Assembly: GCA_032622095.1 (NCBI GenBank)
Contig: CP136068.1
Coordinates: 54,088,025 to 54,152,024 of the forward strand
Source: Siphonodentalium dalli
Taxonomy: Eukaryota > Mollusca > Scaphopoda > Gadilida > Siphonodentaliidae
Direction of reading: 5' to 3'
DNA length: 64,000 bases
Part shown: piece after piece, positions 31,120 to 43,946 of the stretch
Numbering within the stretch: the first letter of the stretch is position 1
Layout: each line of letters begins with the position of its first letter
The notes under the pieces: generated by a model
What the model was told of the DNA's origin: nothing
Database searches by the model: none
What the model saw: the letters and a program-made list of their open reading frames with translations, nothing else
Program-made: the position numbers and the translations under genes

Positions 31120-31465
31120 AGGACATGGCAAAATACACCAGTGGTATTTCAACAAAGGGCCATAACTTGGTGAAATTTAGCGGGAGGAACCCAAATTTGA
31201 ACTTGACCTGTATTTTGGGCTAGTAAACTCACATACCACAAATTTCAAAATCATTCCATTCAATTCAGACTTACTAAAGTTATCATCCAGAAATGAAAAT
31301 TGAGTGCAAATTCCAACAAAATGGGCCAAAATTCTGGTGAAAATTGGCGGGCGGAACCCAAATTCGAACTTGATCTTTATTTTGGGCTAGTAAACTCACA
31401 TACCACAAATTTCATTACATTCAATTCAGTTCAGACTTACTGAAGTTATCATCTGGAAACGAAAA
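31120..31465 (-). mobile_element. Pearl/HINE-like fragment
   Basis: Minus-orientation copy of the CGCCC-related family: GGCCATAAC, GAACCCAAATTTGAACTTGACC and AACTCACATACC occur twice about 180 bases apart. Confidence 0.65.
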
Positions 31466-31778
31466 AGCGAACAGACGTTGTTTTTTTTTAAACTGGCATA
31501 TAAAATGTGTTCTTTATTTTCAAGTTGCCCGCATAAGGAAGAGACTCGTTTGTAGATATCAGGTTTCAGACATTTGTACTTCACTTTCTTGATTGCAAAT
31601 CTATGGGCCCTAATCCTCATAGAAGTAAGATATTTTGACAGATATTTAGGTATTCCAAATGTCAGATATGTTTTAATTTTGAACTCTTTGTAAATTTGCC
31701 CGAACAGATAAAAGTTTGTTGTCCATTGTTGTCTTTTGAATAGAATATGAGCTATAGTGTATAATATTGACACTTACA

Positions 31779-32110
31779 TTTAGCTCAACTTGGCCTAGTC
31801 AAGTTTGAGCTATTGTCATGTCATGTGTTGGTGTCAGTTTCAGTACACCCTACAATTTACATGCATGTTTAGCATCACGTATTTGTGAACACCTTTCGAT
31901 GAAAAACATGGCCATCGGCAGCCATCTTGGATTTTACTGTTTGCATGACTATATTCTTCAGCCATCCTTATTAGCCACATCCCTCATCCGATCGTCACCA
32001 ATGGTGACCTCTGGCATTATATTTCAACTTGGCATATTCCGTATCAATCCATTGGCAAATATATGACTTTATCCCCTCTCCAAGTTGAGGTAGTGTCATA
32101 GACACTTTAA
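31779..32110 (+). mobile_element. Pearl/HINE-like element, AGCTCAAC family, short
   Basis: Begins TTTAGCTCAACTTGG with a hairpin to CAAGTTTGAGCTA, contains GGCAGCCATCTTGGATTTTAC and ends near AGTGTCATAGACACTTTAA. Same family as 35028-35848 but with a single core unit. Confidence 0.7.
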
Positions 32111-32490
32111 TTTTGACTTAAACTAGCTGATTGTCCTAGGAGGAGCTGTCCCAGGCTATTACCCCATACCCATGACAAGAAAATATTTCTACTTAATTTT
32201 GTTTTAAAAAAAATTTCCAAGTCAACTTTTTTAGTAACCTGGGACCTCAACCAGACAAAATAATGTAACAGAAATGAAAGCAATCTCTTCCATGGGTGTT
32301 GGGGAGGAGACGATATCCATGTTGGAGGAGACAAAGATAACATGGTAGTTAAATATGAAGTATTTATGGATCTATTTTGATGCAATCCAGTATACCGGCA
32401 TGACAGTTACAAGATCTCTGTCATGTATCATACAGGGTGATGCTTCTGAAAATAATACTCACATTGCTCATTAGTACACAATGTGTATTT
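32111..32490. other. Gene-free stretch
   Basis: No gene or named repeat seen. Confidence 0.35.
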
Positions 32491-32995
32491 TTAGCTCACC
32501 TGAGATGAAGTCTCCTGTGGAGCTATAGTCATCACTCCTCGTCTATCCTCCACCTGTCTGTCCATCCGTCTGTCAAAATGTCCTCCAGAACTGCAATAGA
32601 GCCATGTTTGGTGCGGATGGTCTCCTAAATTCAGATATTTTCAAATGAGGTCACCAGGTCAAATAGGGGCGGTGCCAGGGACCTTTTATAGTCATTCTTA
32701 AAATGACTTCTCAAGAACTGTCAGGCGTATTTACCTTATATTAGGCGTGGATGGTCCTTGGGTGACTGACATCCAGATTTTTAAAATGGGGTCTGTCAAC
32801 CTGTCAAAAGGTGCCGTGCTGATTGACACTTCCGATGGACCCTTCCCTCCCTAAAATTTGTTGCTACCTTTGAGGAACATGGTACCACTTGTTTAAAAGT
32901 GATTTTGACAAGATCTGACTGTTATGGTCTTCAGAGTCAGTCTTCTCAGTCTTTACAGTCAGATGAGCGACCCCACAGTCATTGACTGTCTTGTT
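32491..32995 (+). mobile_element. Pearl/HINE-like element, AGCTCACCTG family
   Basis: Left end TTTTAGCTCACCTGAGATG, then GTCTGTCCATCCGTCTGTC microsatellite-like sequence; right end TCAGTCTTTACAGTCAGATG followed by AGCGACC and CAATGACTG words. Fragments of the same right end occur near 30510-30560 (+) and 50520-50570 (-). Confidence 0.65.
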
Positions 32996-33125
32996 AATTT
33001 TGTTGTTCATTGAATGACGATTGTATCTGTTCATGATAAATATATATTATAACCTTATTATAAAAGTCTCAGTCTATTTCTTCAGTATCATGGTACAACT
33101 ATATGTATAATATACTTATGTATTA

Positions 33126-33306
33126 GGGAGGTTTAGATCGAAAAGTTCTAACTTCAATGCTTTCAGTTACCAATGGTTAGGTGATGCATTTTATCTCGTG
33201 ATGTTCTTGCTTATCGATAAAGATGGCCTGTATCTATTCATGCATGTACCACATAGTAGATGGCAGCACCTGAAGTTTGAAGTAGGAGTTCTTGATCTAA
33301 TCCTCC
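33126..33306. mobile_element. Candidate MITE with GGGAGG ends
   Basis: GGGAGGTTTAGATCGAAAAG at the left pairs with GGAGGATTAGATCAAGAAC read from the right on the other strand. No clear target duplication. Confidence 0.5.
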
Positions 33307-34327
33307 GTTAGGCTCCGTATTGTCAGACAGTGTTAAAAATATCAGAATAACAGTGTTTTGCAATCCAGTTTCTGCTATTCTGTTTTGGTATTATTTCTAG
33401 TTTAATTGGATATGTTAAAAGCATCAGAAAGGAAGGTGAGGGTTTTAGCATCCAAATAATAGACACATTTCACATAATTAAAGTGATGAGAAACACTCAG
33501 GTGATCAAATGGAAATGGAGAATAATCTTGCTCAAAGTAATTGTTTTTACAAATAATATATCCAAATTGACAACAGACACCATCATTCTTATATATTAAT
33601 TAAATGCAGTGACTCCCGATGGCAAAATTGTTTGCATTAGTTTATCGTCGTTACTAGTAGTTGTGTCCCGACACGAGAAGTAAATATTTACAAGTGAGCG
33701 TAGTTCAGAAGTTGTTTTCTATGGAGTGGTATGGTCGAAAACGGTAATCATATGGATATTGAAAAATGACAACTGATAGAAATAGAAATGCTATTGATGT
33801 AGTACGTCCCTATTCTTATCAGTACCGGGTAGTAGTTCACTATGCAAAAGGAATCTAATACCATATGCTTTTGTGCGAGAATGGAACAGATATAACTAAG
33901 ATAAGAATACTTTTATTTGGTCTCCATTATGTACCTTGTTACCTACATTATACTGTAACAAAATCATTGAGAGATAGTATTTAGTTGTGGCAGAACATGG
34001 AATTGTGGGAGAGAAATTGATGGTGGAAACTAAATAACAGGCAACACTTGTTCTCAACATTTTAGGCAGCTGTATTACCTAAATACCAAATGCAAGAAAT
34101 TTAAGTTATAAAAAGCTAGATAAAAATTTCAGTGCACTCATTTCTTTTTCTATAAACAAGAAGCTAGAGTGACATTAAGAAATTAGCAAACAGATGAGCT
34201 GAACAAATGACTGAATCCTCAAGCAGAATATCCCAAATATTTTCACGGGAAAGGTTGACATGTTTTCCCAATTTAGCTTTTTATCAACAACTTTCAAATG
34301 CTTAATATGCTGTTATTATTATCAATC
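33307..34327. other. Gene-free stretch with a dispersed repeat
   Basis: Bases at about 33490-33545 (GGAGAATAATCTTGCTCAAAG core) recur inverted at 42748-42815, so both are copies of one dispersed repeat. No gene seen. Confidence 0.5.
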
Positions 34328-34971
34328 CCTTTACTAACACTATTTCTGATTGGGCAAAAGCCAGCACATGATAATCCTGGAGTCATACTGGACTCTGAAA
34401 TTGTTAAGAATATACTACCTGACATCACAGGAGTCCCGAAAGTCATATTGGACTTAGTCCAATATGACTTTTATAAAAGTTATCGGGACTCAGGGTGATG
34501 TCATTTTGATGAACATACAGATGGATAATGATATAAAGTTATTATACAATGTTGTGTACAGTGTTTTCTTGTACAAGTCCAGGTTGTGGTGTCGAGTCCA
34601 ATATGACTTTTCACCACAACCTGGACGAGTACAAGAAAAACACATACTATACACAAAACATTGTATAATGACATTTTTATTATCCATCTGTATGTTTATC
34701 CATATTTTGGGAATAAAACTTGTGTTGTTATTTATGGTATTTGTCGGCACTTGATTCTCTATAAAAGCCTGTATTTGATCATCAGAAAGCATGATTTGGA
34801 AGAGTAATCATGGAAGTGAGAAAAAAAACCTCAATGCGGAAGTGAAAGGTCTGCTAAATCCACCAGAGTATTGCGCGCACATCACAATATGACTTTCGGG
34901 AGTCCAATATGACCTTTTCCCGGATTATCATGTGATGGCTTTTGCCCAATCAGAAATAGTGTTAGTAAAGG
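34328..34971. mobile_element. Nested foldback element, 644 bp
   Basis: Outer arms of about 53 bases (34328-34380 and 34919-34971, start CCTTTACTAACACTATTTC) are inverted with very few mismatches. Between them are two further hairpins: a short one around 34430-34496 and a long one with ~85-base arms (34512-34595 and 34610-34700). The 12-base word GTCCAATATGAC or its inverse occurs five times (34382 with one change, 34442, 34457, 34596, 34902), mostly at hairpin tips or arm edges. No coding capacity that I recognise. Confidence 0.8.
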
Positions 34972-35027
34972 CCAAACAAAAAAATTATATTGAATCTCAG
35001 GCATTTAAAAAAAAAATCAACATATAG

Positions 35028-35848
35028 GTTTTTAGCTCAACTTACTTTGTAAGTTTGAGCTATTGCCATGGTTTGGCGTCCGTGTGTGTGTGTGTGTGTG
35101 TGTGTATGCGTGTGTCCGTCAACAATTTCCTTTGGCGCAGGCTACAGGTTGTACCTTTGGTCTGATCTATTGACATGTAGATGGGAACGAGTCATTTTGG
35201 GGTCATTCGGCAAAAAAACAGGGCTGCTGGTGGCCATCTTGGATTTCGAAATTCAATCCATTGGCACGGGCTACAGGTCGTACTGTTCGTCTGATCATCA
35301 TGAAACTTGTCATGGATGTTCATATGGACATGTAGATGGGAACGAGTCATTTTGGGGTCGTTCGACCGAAAAACATGGCCTCCAGCAGCCATCTTGGATT
35401 TCAAATTTCAATCTATTGGCGTGGGCTACAGGTCGTACTGTTCATCTGATCATCATGAAATATGTCATAGATGTTAATATTGACATGTAGATGGGAACAA
35501 GTGATTTTGAGGTCGTTCGGCCAAAAAAAATGGCCGCCAGCAGCCATCTTGAATTTTACTCTTTGCATGACTATATCCTTTGGCGCGGGCTACAGGTCAT
35601 AGCTTTGGTCAGATCTTCATGAAATTTGCCATGGATGTTAACAATGACCCGTATATGGGGTCAATTGGCCAAAAAAACATGGCCTCCAGCTGTCCAGCAG
35701 CCATCTTGGATTTTACTCTTTGCATGACTAAATCCGTTGGCACAGGTTAGACATTTCAATTAGCACCTTTCCTATTCCACCATTTACTGTCAACCATTAA
35801 ATTATTCCCCTACCTAAGTTGAGCTACAGTGTCATTGACACTTTCATT
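35028..35848 (+). mobile_element. Pearl/HINE-like element, AGCTCAAC family
   Basis: Left end TTTTTAGCTCAACTTAC forms a hairpin with GTAAGTTTGAGCTA; the right end TAAGTTGAGCTACAGTGTCA is the subterminal inverse. A (GT)n microsatellite sits at about 35084-35106. The core has about four units containing GACATGTAGATGGGAACGAG and AGCAGCCATCTTGGATTT. Other copies: 31779-32110 (+), 36595-37110 (-), 62743-63610 (-). Confidence 0.8.
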
Positions 35849-36344
35849 TATTTTGTTCGGCCCATAGTAAGTCTGGTTTATTATACTTGACCAGGTCCAG
35901 AAAATGTAGGGAGAACTTTGTAATGGATATAAATAAACTAATTTAATCTGATATAAAGAATGACAAATTATGACATTTTACTACGCTTACATGATATTTA
36001 CTCCACACCCATTGACGTGAGTCACATGTATTCAACTGAATCCCAGCCATTGAAAACATATTAGTGTATACCTCCAGTGGAATACAAGCCTGAACTATTC
36101 TTGTTGACGTTGTCGCCGAGAAAGATGATGTCCATTACGTCGATCATCCTCTTCTGGTGATCCCCCCATAATTACTGGTTATTTGTCAGACTTAAATCAC
36201 AATAAAGGTAGCTATAGTAACAATGAAGGTGACATTCATGGATTGAACTTATCTGAACGGTGTAGAATAAATACAGAACACAACTTGCATCATAATCTCG
36301 AATCTTTTATCGAACTCATTGCGGACGGCGCACAGTGGACTGTA
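35849..36344. other. Gene-free stretch
   Basis: No gene seen. Confidence 0.35.
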
Positions 36345-36535
36345 TCAACATACCTGGACAAGTGTTGTAATGGGGGGGGGGGGGGGAGTCGGAATTTTGC
36401 ATTTGGATCATTATTCAGTGATCTCGAATGAGACTTTTCAGCCTGACAAACTTGGTATCTGACCGATTTCTGATTTTTGTCAGAATAACCTGACCAGGTT
36501 GCGATCCCCGGTCTGCTAGCACGAGAGATCAGTAC
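36345..36535 (-). mobile_element. tRNA-derived SINE, copy 2
   Basis: Matches 12985-13170 in order and orientation (CAAACTTGGTAT, ATTTTTGTCAGAATA, ACCTGGACAAGTGTTGTAAT). The B-box-like GGGATCGCAAC is present; the A-box side is truncated. A run of G at 36373-36387 marks the part that is G-poor in copy 1. Confidence 0.6.
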
Positions 36536-36594
36536 AATTAAATAGCTCCAGAGGTCACCCCAAATGAAGTTCAGCAACGATCGAATGAGGGATG

Positions 36595-37110
36595 TGGCAT
36601 GTAGGGTCGGAAGGATTTAGTCATGACAAGAGTAAAATTCAGCCATGATTTTCAATGAAATTTGGAGAAAAAAAATGAGCACTAGAGGTGTGCAGGGTGT
36701 GCCAATGGATTCAAATATGAAATCCAAGATGGCTGCTAGCAGCCATGCTTTTTAACGAATTTCGGAAATTATCGATTGCTCCCATCTGGAGGTCACCCCG
36801 AAGATCCTTATGAAGTTTGGTGACGATCAAATTAGGGATGTAATCTGTAGGGTGTGCCAAAGCATTTAGTCATGCAAAGAGTAAAATCCAAGATAGCCGC
36901 TGGAAGCCATGTTTTAAAAAAGAATTTTGGCTGCAAGGGGTGCCAAAGTGGATTCAAATTTGAAATCCAAGATGGCTGCTAGCGGCCATGTTTTTTAATA
37001 AATTTCAGAAATAATCGATGGCTCCCATCTAGAGGTCACTCCATAAGATCTGTATGAAGTTTGGTGATGATCAGATGAGGGATGTGGCCTGAAGAGAGTG
37101 CTGAAGGATT
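36595..37110 (-). mobile_element. Pearl/HINE-like fragment, AGCTCAAC family
   Basis: Inverted core units with ATCCAAGATGGCTGCTAGC and GATTTAGTCATG occurring three times. Terminal regions are missing. Confidence 0.7.
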
Positions 37111-37254
37111 TAGTCATGCAAAAATGCTAAATAACAGGTTTATTTAAAAATTTATTTCAAACATAATATATTAAGTACATTTTTCATATAAAACAAACAA
37201 TCTGAGCAGATAATAAAACAAATATTTATGGCAAATAAATTGAAATATGATGTT

Positions 37255-37690
37255 AAGTAACAAGAGCAAATATGCCCTTTAGCCATTTCCGCAAAAAGAA
37301 ATATAATAACAATTTGAGCTAATACAAAGAATATCTGATATACCCTAATTTCAATGCTAAAATGCAGTCGAATTCTAAGTCGAAAAAGGGCCATAACTCA
37401 TGTGAAAATAATTGAACAGAACCCATATTCGAAATTGGCCTGTATCTTTAGCTGAGAAATGCATACCAGCTTTGGTTGAGATCAAATAATTCAAACAGGA
37501 GTTATTGGTCAGAAACCAAAATGTTATGAAATCGGTCAAATTCTAAGTTGAAAAAGAGCCATAACTCATGTAAAAATAATTGGACGGAAACTTTGGTTCA
37601 GATAAAATAATCCAAACTTTAGTTATTAGGTGGAAACCAAAAATGTTAACGGACAGACGTACATAATACAACCTTTTTTCAAAAGGGTGC
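37255..37690 (-). mobile_element. Pearl/HINE-like element, CGCCC family, inverted
   Basis: Inverse of 38096-40180: GCCCTTTAGCCATTTC on the left and GTTAACGGACAGACG on the right, with two core units containing GGCCATAACTCATG. Confidence 0.7.
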
Positions 37691-38095
37691 TTAAAAAGGC
37701 TTTTGAACATGTTGTCATCTATTCCAATCATGTATTCTACAGGGGGAGAAAATGTGGACTGTATCAAATATTTTAGTCTGTACTCTAAATTAAAATGACA
37801 AGCCAAATTTGAAAAATCGGGGATTCAAAATTTAAAACACTCTGTGAACTTGCTGGCAATCTGGCTTGTTCACAAACTGTTTTAAGCTCGAATTCCTAAT
37901 GCCCAAATCAACAGATTACTGTTTATGGATCCTAAATATCTTTGCCAGCAAGTATCATATTTTGGAGTCCATACATTCGGTAAGATTGGGCGAATTAGGA
38001 AATAGGTGATTATTTCACCGAAAAATGCTGAGGTCACATTTATTGATATCAATTCGAATTTCGATTGAAATTATGTAAACATTGTGGTAGAACAC

Positions 38096-40180
38096 GTTTT
38101 TATATGCCCTTTTTGATAAAATGTCGTATTATGTAATCAGTCTGTCTGTCTGTCCGTCCGTTAACATTTTTGGTTTCCGATCGATAACTCCAGTTTGGAT
38201 TAATTGATCTGAACCAAAGTTGGTATGTGTATTTCCCATCTAAAGATACAGACCAAGTTCGAATATGGGTTCCTTCCAATTATTTTTACATGAGTTACGG
38301 CCCTTTTTCGACTTAGAATTTGACCGTCTGTTAATATTTTTGGTTTCCAACTGATAACTCCAGTTTGGATTATTTGATCTGAACCAAAGTTGGTAAGTGT
38401 ATTTCCCAGCTAAAACTACAGGCCAAGTTCGAATATGGGTTCCGTCCAAATTATTTTTACATGAGTTACGGCCCTTTTTCGACTTAGAATTTGACAATCT
38501 GTTAACATTTTTGGTTTCCGACCGATAACTCCAGTTTGGATTATTTGATCTGAACCAAAGTTGGTATGTGTATTTCCCAGTTAACGATACAGGCCAAGTT
38601 CCAATATGGGTTCCGTCCAGTTATTTTAATGTGAGTTACAGCCATTTTTCGACTTAGAATTTGACCAATTTCATAACATTTCGGTTTCCGCCCGATAACT
38701 CCAGTTTTGATTATTTGATCTGAACCAAAGCTGGTATGTGTATTTCCCGGCTAAAACTACAGGCCAAATTCGAATATAGGTTCTGTCTAATTATTTTCAC
38801 ATGAGTTACAGCCATTTTTGTCCGCCGACCCAACGGGTCCGGAGGACTATTATAATCATCCTGTGCGTGCGTGCATCCGTGCGTGCGTCCGAGGTTTCCG
38901 GATGATAACTTTAGTTAGAGTGAACCAAATTAAATTAAATTTGGTATGTGGGTTTACTAGCAGAATAGACAGGTCAAGTTCAAATTCTGGTTCCGTCCGC
39001 CAATTTTCACCAAAGTTATGCCCCCTGTTCGACTTAGAATTTGACCGTCTGTTAACATTTTTGGTTTCCGACTGATAACTCCAGGTTGGATTATTTGATC
39101 TGAACCAAAGTTGGTATGTGTATTTTTCAGCTAAAGATACAGGCCAAGTTCGAATATGGGTTCCGTCCAATTATTTTTACATGAGTTACGGCCCTTTTTC
39201 GACTTAGAATTTGACCGTCTGTTAACATTTTTGGTTTCCGACCGATAACTCCAGTTTGGACTATTTGATCTGAACCAAAGTAGGTATGTGTATTTCCCAG
39301 CTAAAGATACAGGCCAAGTTCGAATATGGGTGCCGTCCAGTTATTTATACATGAGTTACGGCCCTTTTTGTCCGCCGACCCAACGGGTTCGGAGGTCTAT
39401 TATAATCAGCACGTGCATCCGTGCGTCCTTCCGAGGTTTCCGGATGATAACTTTAGTTAGAGTGAACCAAATTAAATTGAAATTTGGTATGTGGGTTTAC
39501 TAGCAGAAAACACAGGTCAAGTTCGAATTCGGGTTCCGTCTGCCAATTTTCACCAGAGTTATGTCCCTTTTTTACTTAGAATTTTTGCCAATTTGAGGTT
39601 TCCGGATGATAACTTTAGTAAATGTGTACTGAATGAAATTAAATTTGGTATATGTAGGTTTACTAGCACTAAAGACAGGTTTTTATGCGCAAACAACGGG
39701 CTTATTAACATTTTTGGTTTCCGACCAATAACTCCAGTTTGGATTATTTGATCTGAACCAAAGTTGGTATGTGTCTTTCTCCCAGCAAAACACAGGTTAA
39801 GTTCGAATTCGGGTTCCGCCCGCCAATTTTCACCAGAGTTATGTCCCTTTTTTACTTACAATTTTTTGCCAATTTGAGGTTTCCGGATGATAACTTTAGT
39901 AAATGTGTACTGAATGAAATTAAATTTGGTATGTAGGTTTACTAGCACTAAAGACAGGTTTTTATGCGCAAACAACGGTCGTATCAAGCCGACACTTAGA
40001 GGCGGACATGAGGTCTACCGACCTTTTATTCGACTTAGAATTTGACCGCATTTTGGCATTGAAATTAGGGGTATATCAGATATTCTTCAAATGTAAGCCC
40101 AAAGTATTATTTTATTTTGCGGTAGTACAATTCAAAATAGCTAAAGGGCGTATTTTGCCACGCCCAAGCGATGCTCTTGT
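38096..40180 (+). mobile_element. Large composite pearl/HINE-like element
   Basis: Left end TATATGCCCTTTTTG, a short (CTGT/CCGT)n run, then about seven ~165-bp units with GTTAACATTTTTGGTTTCCG, and the right end AAAGGGCGTATTTTGCCACG to GATGCTCTTGTT. Two insertions of a second family (TCCGCCGACCCAACGGG..., with GTGCGTGCGTC microsatellite) interrupt it near 38818 and 39370. The unit order alternates between families, so the block grew by nested insertion or unit exchange. Confidence 0.8.
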
Positions 40181-40579
40181 TCAAATTTAAATTTCCTCTT
40201 TCAGTTGTGACATTTTATGACCATTATTGGTGATTTTAGATGAGGGGGTCACTAATTGCTTAAGTCTGTGGTAATGGACCAATAGGATGATGGGCCTTCG
40301 ACTAAAAACAGTACGAAGACCACTCAACCGAGCTAGTTTTACAAGTAGTCCATGGAATATGCTCTGACTAGGTATTTTGCAGGTCTAAGATTATCATTTT
40401 GAGAAATGAAATAGTTAGGTAAGTAATTACCAAATGAATGCCATTATATTTGTGAGTTTTGAATACTTGTTCTGGAATCTTCCTCCACTGGTAAAATTGT
40501 GTGTATTTGACTTATTAAACACTTTCTCGGCAATGCTCTTTATTTTGAATTTGCAATTAGTATTGTTGCAAATCATAAC

Positions 40580-41335
40580 ACCAAATAAAAGGTCGGTAGA
40601 CCTCATGTCCACCTCTAAGCGTCAGCTTGATACGACCATTGTTTGCGCATAAAAATTGGCATGGCGGAACACGAAATCGAATTTGATCTGTCTTTAGTGC
40701 TAGTAAACCTACATATACCAAATTTAATTTCATTCAGTACACATTTACTAAAGTTATCATCCGGAAACCTCAAATTGGCAAAAATTCTAAGTAAAAAAGG
40801 GACATAACTCTGGTGAAAATTGGCGAACTTGACCTGTGTTTTGCTGGGAGAAAGACACATACCAAATTTGGTTTAAATCTGATTAACTCTACTAAAGTTA
40901 TCATCCGGACACCAACTTTTGGGGTTTTATATGTCGGGTCGGCGGACAAAAAAGGGCCATAACTCTCGCAAAAATTATCTGATTAAACCGAAATTCGAAC
41001 TTGAGCTGTATTTTGATATAAGTAATCCACACTAAAACGGGTTTTGCATATAAACAATTCAAAATCAAGTTATCATCCGGAAACAAAAAAAACAGAAGAA
41101 AAACTGAATTTTCTATGTCGAATAACTCTGGTGAAAATTGGCGGACGGAACCAGAATTCGAACTTGACCTGTCTTTTCTGCTAGTAAACCCACATACCAA
41201 ATTTAATTTAATTTGCTTCACTCCAACTAAAGTTATCATCCGGAAACCTCGGACGCACGCACGGACACTCACGCACGGACGGACGGACGTGCTGATTATA
41301 ATATTCCTCTGAACCCGTTGGGTCGGCGGACAAAT
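40580..41335 (-). mobile_element. Pearl/HINE-like block, inverted partner of 39590-40030
   Basis: 40585-40790 is the inverse of 39870-40030 (words GGTCGGTAGACCTCATGTCC and TTGATACGACC). It ends with AACCCGTTGGGTCGGCGGAC, the inverse of the second family's left end. With the preceding element it forms a large imperfect palindrome with about 0.55 kb between the arms. Confidence 0.75.
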
Positions 41336-43946
41336 ATTACCAGACAGGTAGTTGACCTTTAAGATTAATGTAGGTGCTATGGAGGGTTTCCATGCATATT
41401 AATTAGTGGGAGGAGTATATGGTTGCTAGGAGACAAGGTATCTGTAGAAATAGTTTAATTAGGTTTACATGCTCATCTAAATGCTATAATACACCTGAGA
41501 ACATAATTCGTCTTTGATTGTAAAAGATAGGACAACAAAGGTTGTTTCAAAATAGGTAAAATAGGCAATTTAACAGTGAAATTATGCACGGATAAAACAA
41601 ATTTAGGGTGAACAAAGAATTCTTTATGTAGCAAGCGACCGGCTCAGTCGCTGATTAGTAGAATATATCTGCCTATAATTATTTGATTGATAACTGTGGA
41701 AAGCCCCATTGAATGAAAATGTTAATACACAACCACAATAATAGGCGACAATATACTGTACAACCCCAATAATAGGAGACAATACACCAAGAAGAGCAGC
41801 ACTTGACACAATTTTTGCATGGCCTATATGTATATTCACAATATTGAGCATGAGGACTGGAAATGAGGCAAGTATCATAATATGGAATGTAGGTTATGAT
41901 TAGTTATGATTTTTTGCCCAGCATCCCCTGCACTGCAAAAAGAGATAAAAAATAATTGCTTTGAATCAAGCAGCTATGTGATCAAGTGAGTTGTGAACAG
42001 TGTAAGGATAAATTGAAATATGACTAATATGCAACAAGTTTGATAAAAGATTTGAGATTCTATTAGCTTGGGGGTGGGGGAGGACATACAATTACAACAT
42101 CTGAGATATGAATGCAGAATTAAATTCTGCCATGGTGTCACTTATAACACGTCTTAAGTTTCGACATTGCTACAATTGTGGGCCTGTCAAATTTTGAGGA
42201 GAATAGTTCTCCAAATGAATAATACCAGTGAAGGACAAATTTACAAGTCTGCTATATAGTGAGGCATTCTAGACCATAAACTACAAAGTTATTTCATAGT
42301 TGCTTGTGACTGTGCTTTTCTAGAACTGCTCAGGGTTCCCAGAATTCCAACAAGCAGTTCAAATATTGCTGAAATTCAAGGCAGTATGCCCATATGACAA
42401 TAAAATCACTTTCCAGGCATTGAATGGCCATTTGTCTAATTTAAAGACATATTATGGACTTGTTCGAGTTTGTAAAACTGATAAGTTAGTACTCAGGCAC
42501 TATGCCAACCTGGGAAATGTAGCATTCTACTAACATCGCCTATAATTTCAAAGAAATTGACCTAACCACTCCCCAGAAAACATCGTCTGAACTATGCTCA
42601 AGTGTAAATATTTACATCATGATTTGGGACGCAACTATCGGCGATAAACTCACACAAATTATTTCAACATTGAGAGTCATTGCATTTAATTAATATATAA
42701 GACTGGAAGTGTGTGTTGTCAATTTGGATTAATATTCGTAGAAATAACAACTTTGAGCAAGATTATTCTCCATTTCTATTTGATCACCCAACAGGAGTGT
42801 TTCACATCATTTTAAGGCTATTCCAGGTATTGAAGGCACTGTGGGAACCCTGTGCTCAGTTAATCAACATCATCGAATCAGATAGAATGATATCACGCCG
42901 TAGATTCAAAGACTCGCAGCTCTATTTATTGCACCCTAATTGGAGCCACGATAAAACAATTATGATGTATTCAGCAAACTAGTGTTCAAATCTCCTAAAT
43001 TTATAGTATCTCTAATTATGACACATTGTACGAGTGTAAAATGTTTACCAGGGGGTGCATTCTGTAAAATAAATACACTTTTACAAGCTATAAATGTGAC
43101 AATTTGTGAGTCAAAGATTTGAACACTGGTTTGACATTCAGATTGTCGATCTAATACTCTGGATTTATTAACACTTGGCTCTGTATATCAGGTTGTCCCC
43201 GATGTTAGTCATGTTACCAAGCGTCTATGAAGCGTGGTACCATGTTACCAGGATATTAAATTGTTATGACTTAAAAATTGAAGAACATGGATATTTGAAT
43301 TGTTATGGAAGCCCTATTCAGAGTTACTTTACTTAATGCTCAAAACATATTCATTTGCTTAATAGCTAAAAGCAGGTGGAATCTCAACTATAAATTAATG
43401 TTTCCATGATTGGCTCTAGGACATGTCTAAGCTAGACCAAGATCTCATTACAATCAACTGGGTCTGGAGACTCCCATGGAATAAATTATCAAATGGGAGG
43501 AATCGTGCCAATCAAATTACTTGTAGAAAGCTGTCGCATGAAAGAATGATCAAACTTTGATAAAGTTACCCATAGTACCCATTGTGGGTTCAAAAGTAAG
43601 TTAATATATGTTAATTCATACATGGGAATGATCAGACAAAAATTGAGTACCTAGTAGATTGTTTTTGCAAAGATTTAAAAATTTATTAATCCAGTTCGTA
43701 TTTTCTCCTGTAGTTACGTCACACACCAATTGAGGATTACACTGTGTAAATTGCACGCACATGTTCTAAATAAGGAGATGGCACAACATTATGAAGAACA
43801 GATAGTTTACCATTATATGATTTATATCACTGTTTCCTTCTTGTTATTATACATTTTGTCGCTACCTCGTAATTGCCTTTTGATGTTATGATAAATAGTG
43901 CAAAGAATAAATTGTGTAGTTTGTTTACTTTCGTTTTCTTCAACAG
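41336..43946. other. Long stretch without a supported gene
   Basis: 2.6 kb of mostly non-repetitive A+T-rich sequence. A dispersed-repeat copy (inverse of 33490-33545) lies at 42748-42815. An open frame at 42713-42982 overlaps it and has no recognised domain. Splice-bounded exons may be hidden here, upstream of the candidate at 43947. Confidence 0.4.

Noticed and set aside
35068-35490. 140-codon open frame as a gene
   Set aside because: It lies entirely within tandem pearl-like core units and begins in a (GT)n microsatellite; the repeated peptide mirrors the DNA repeat.
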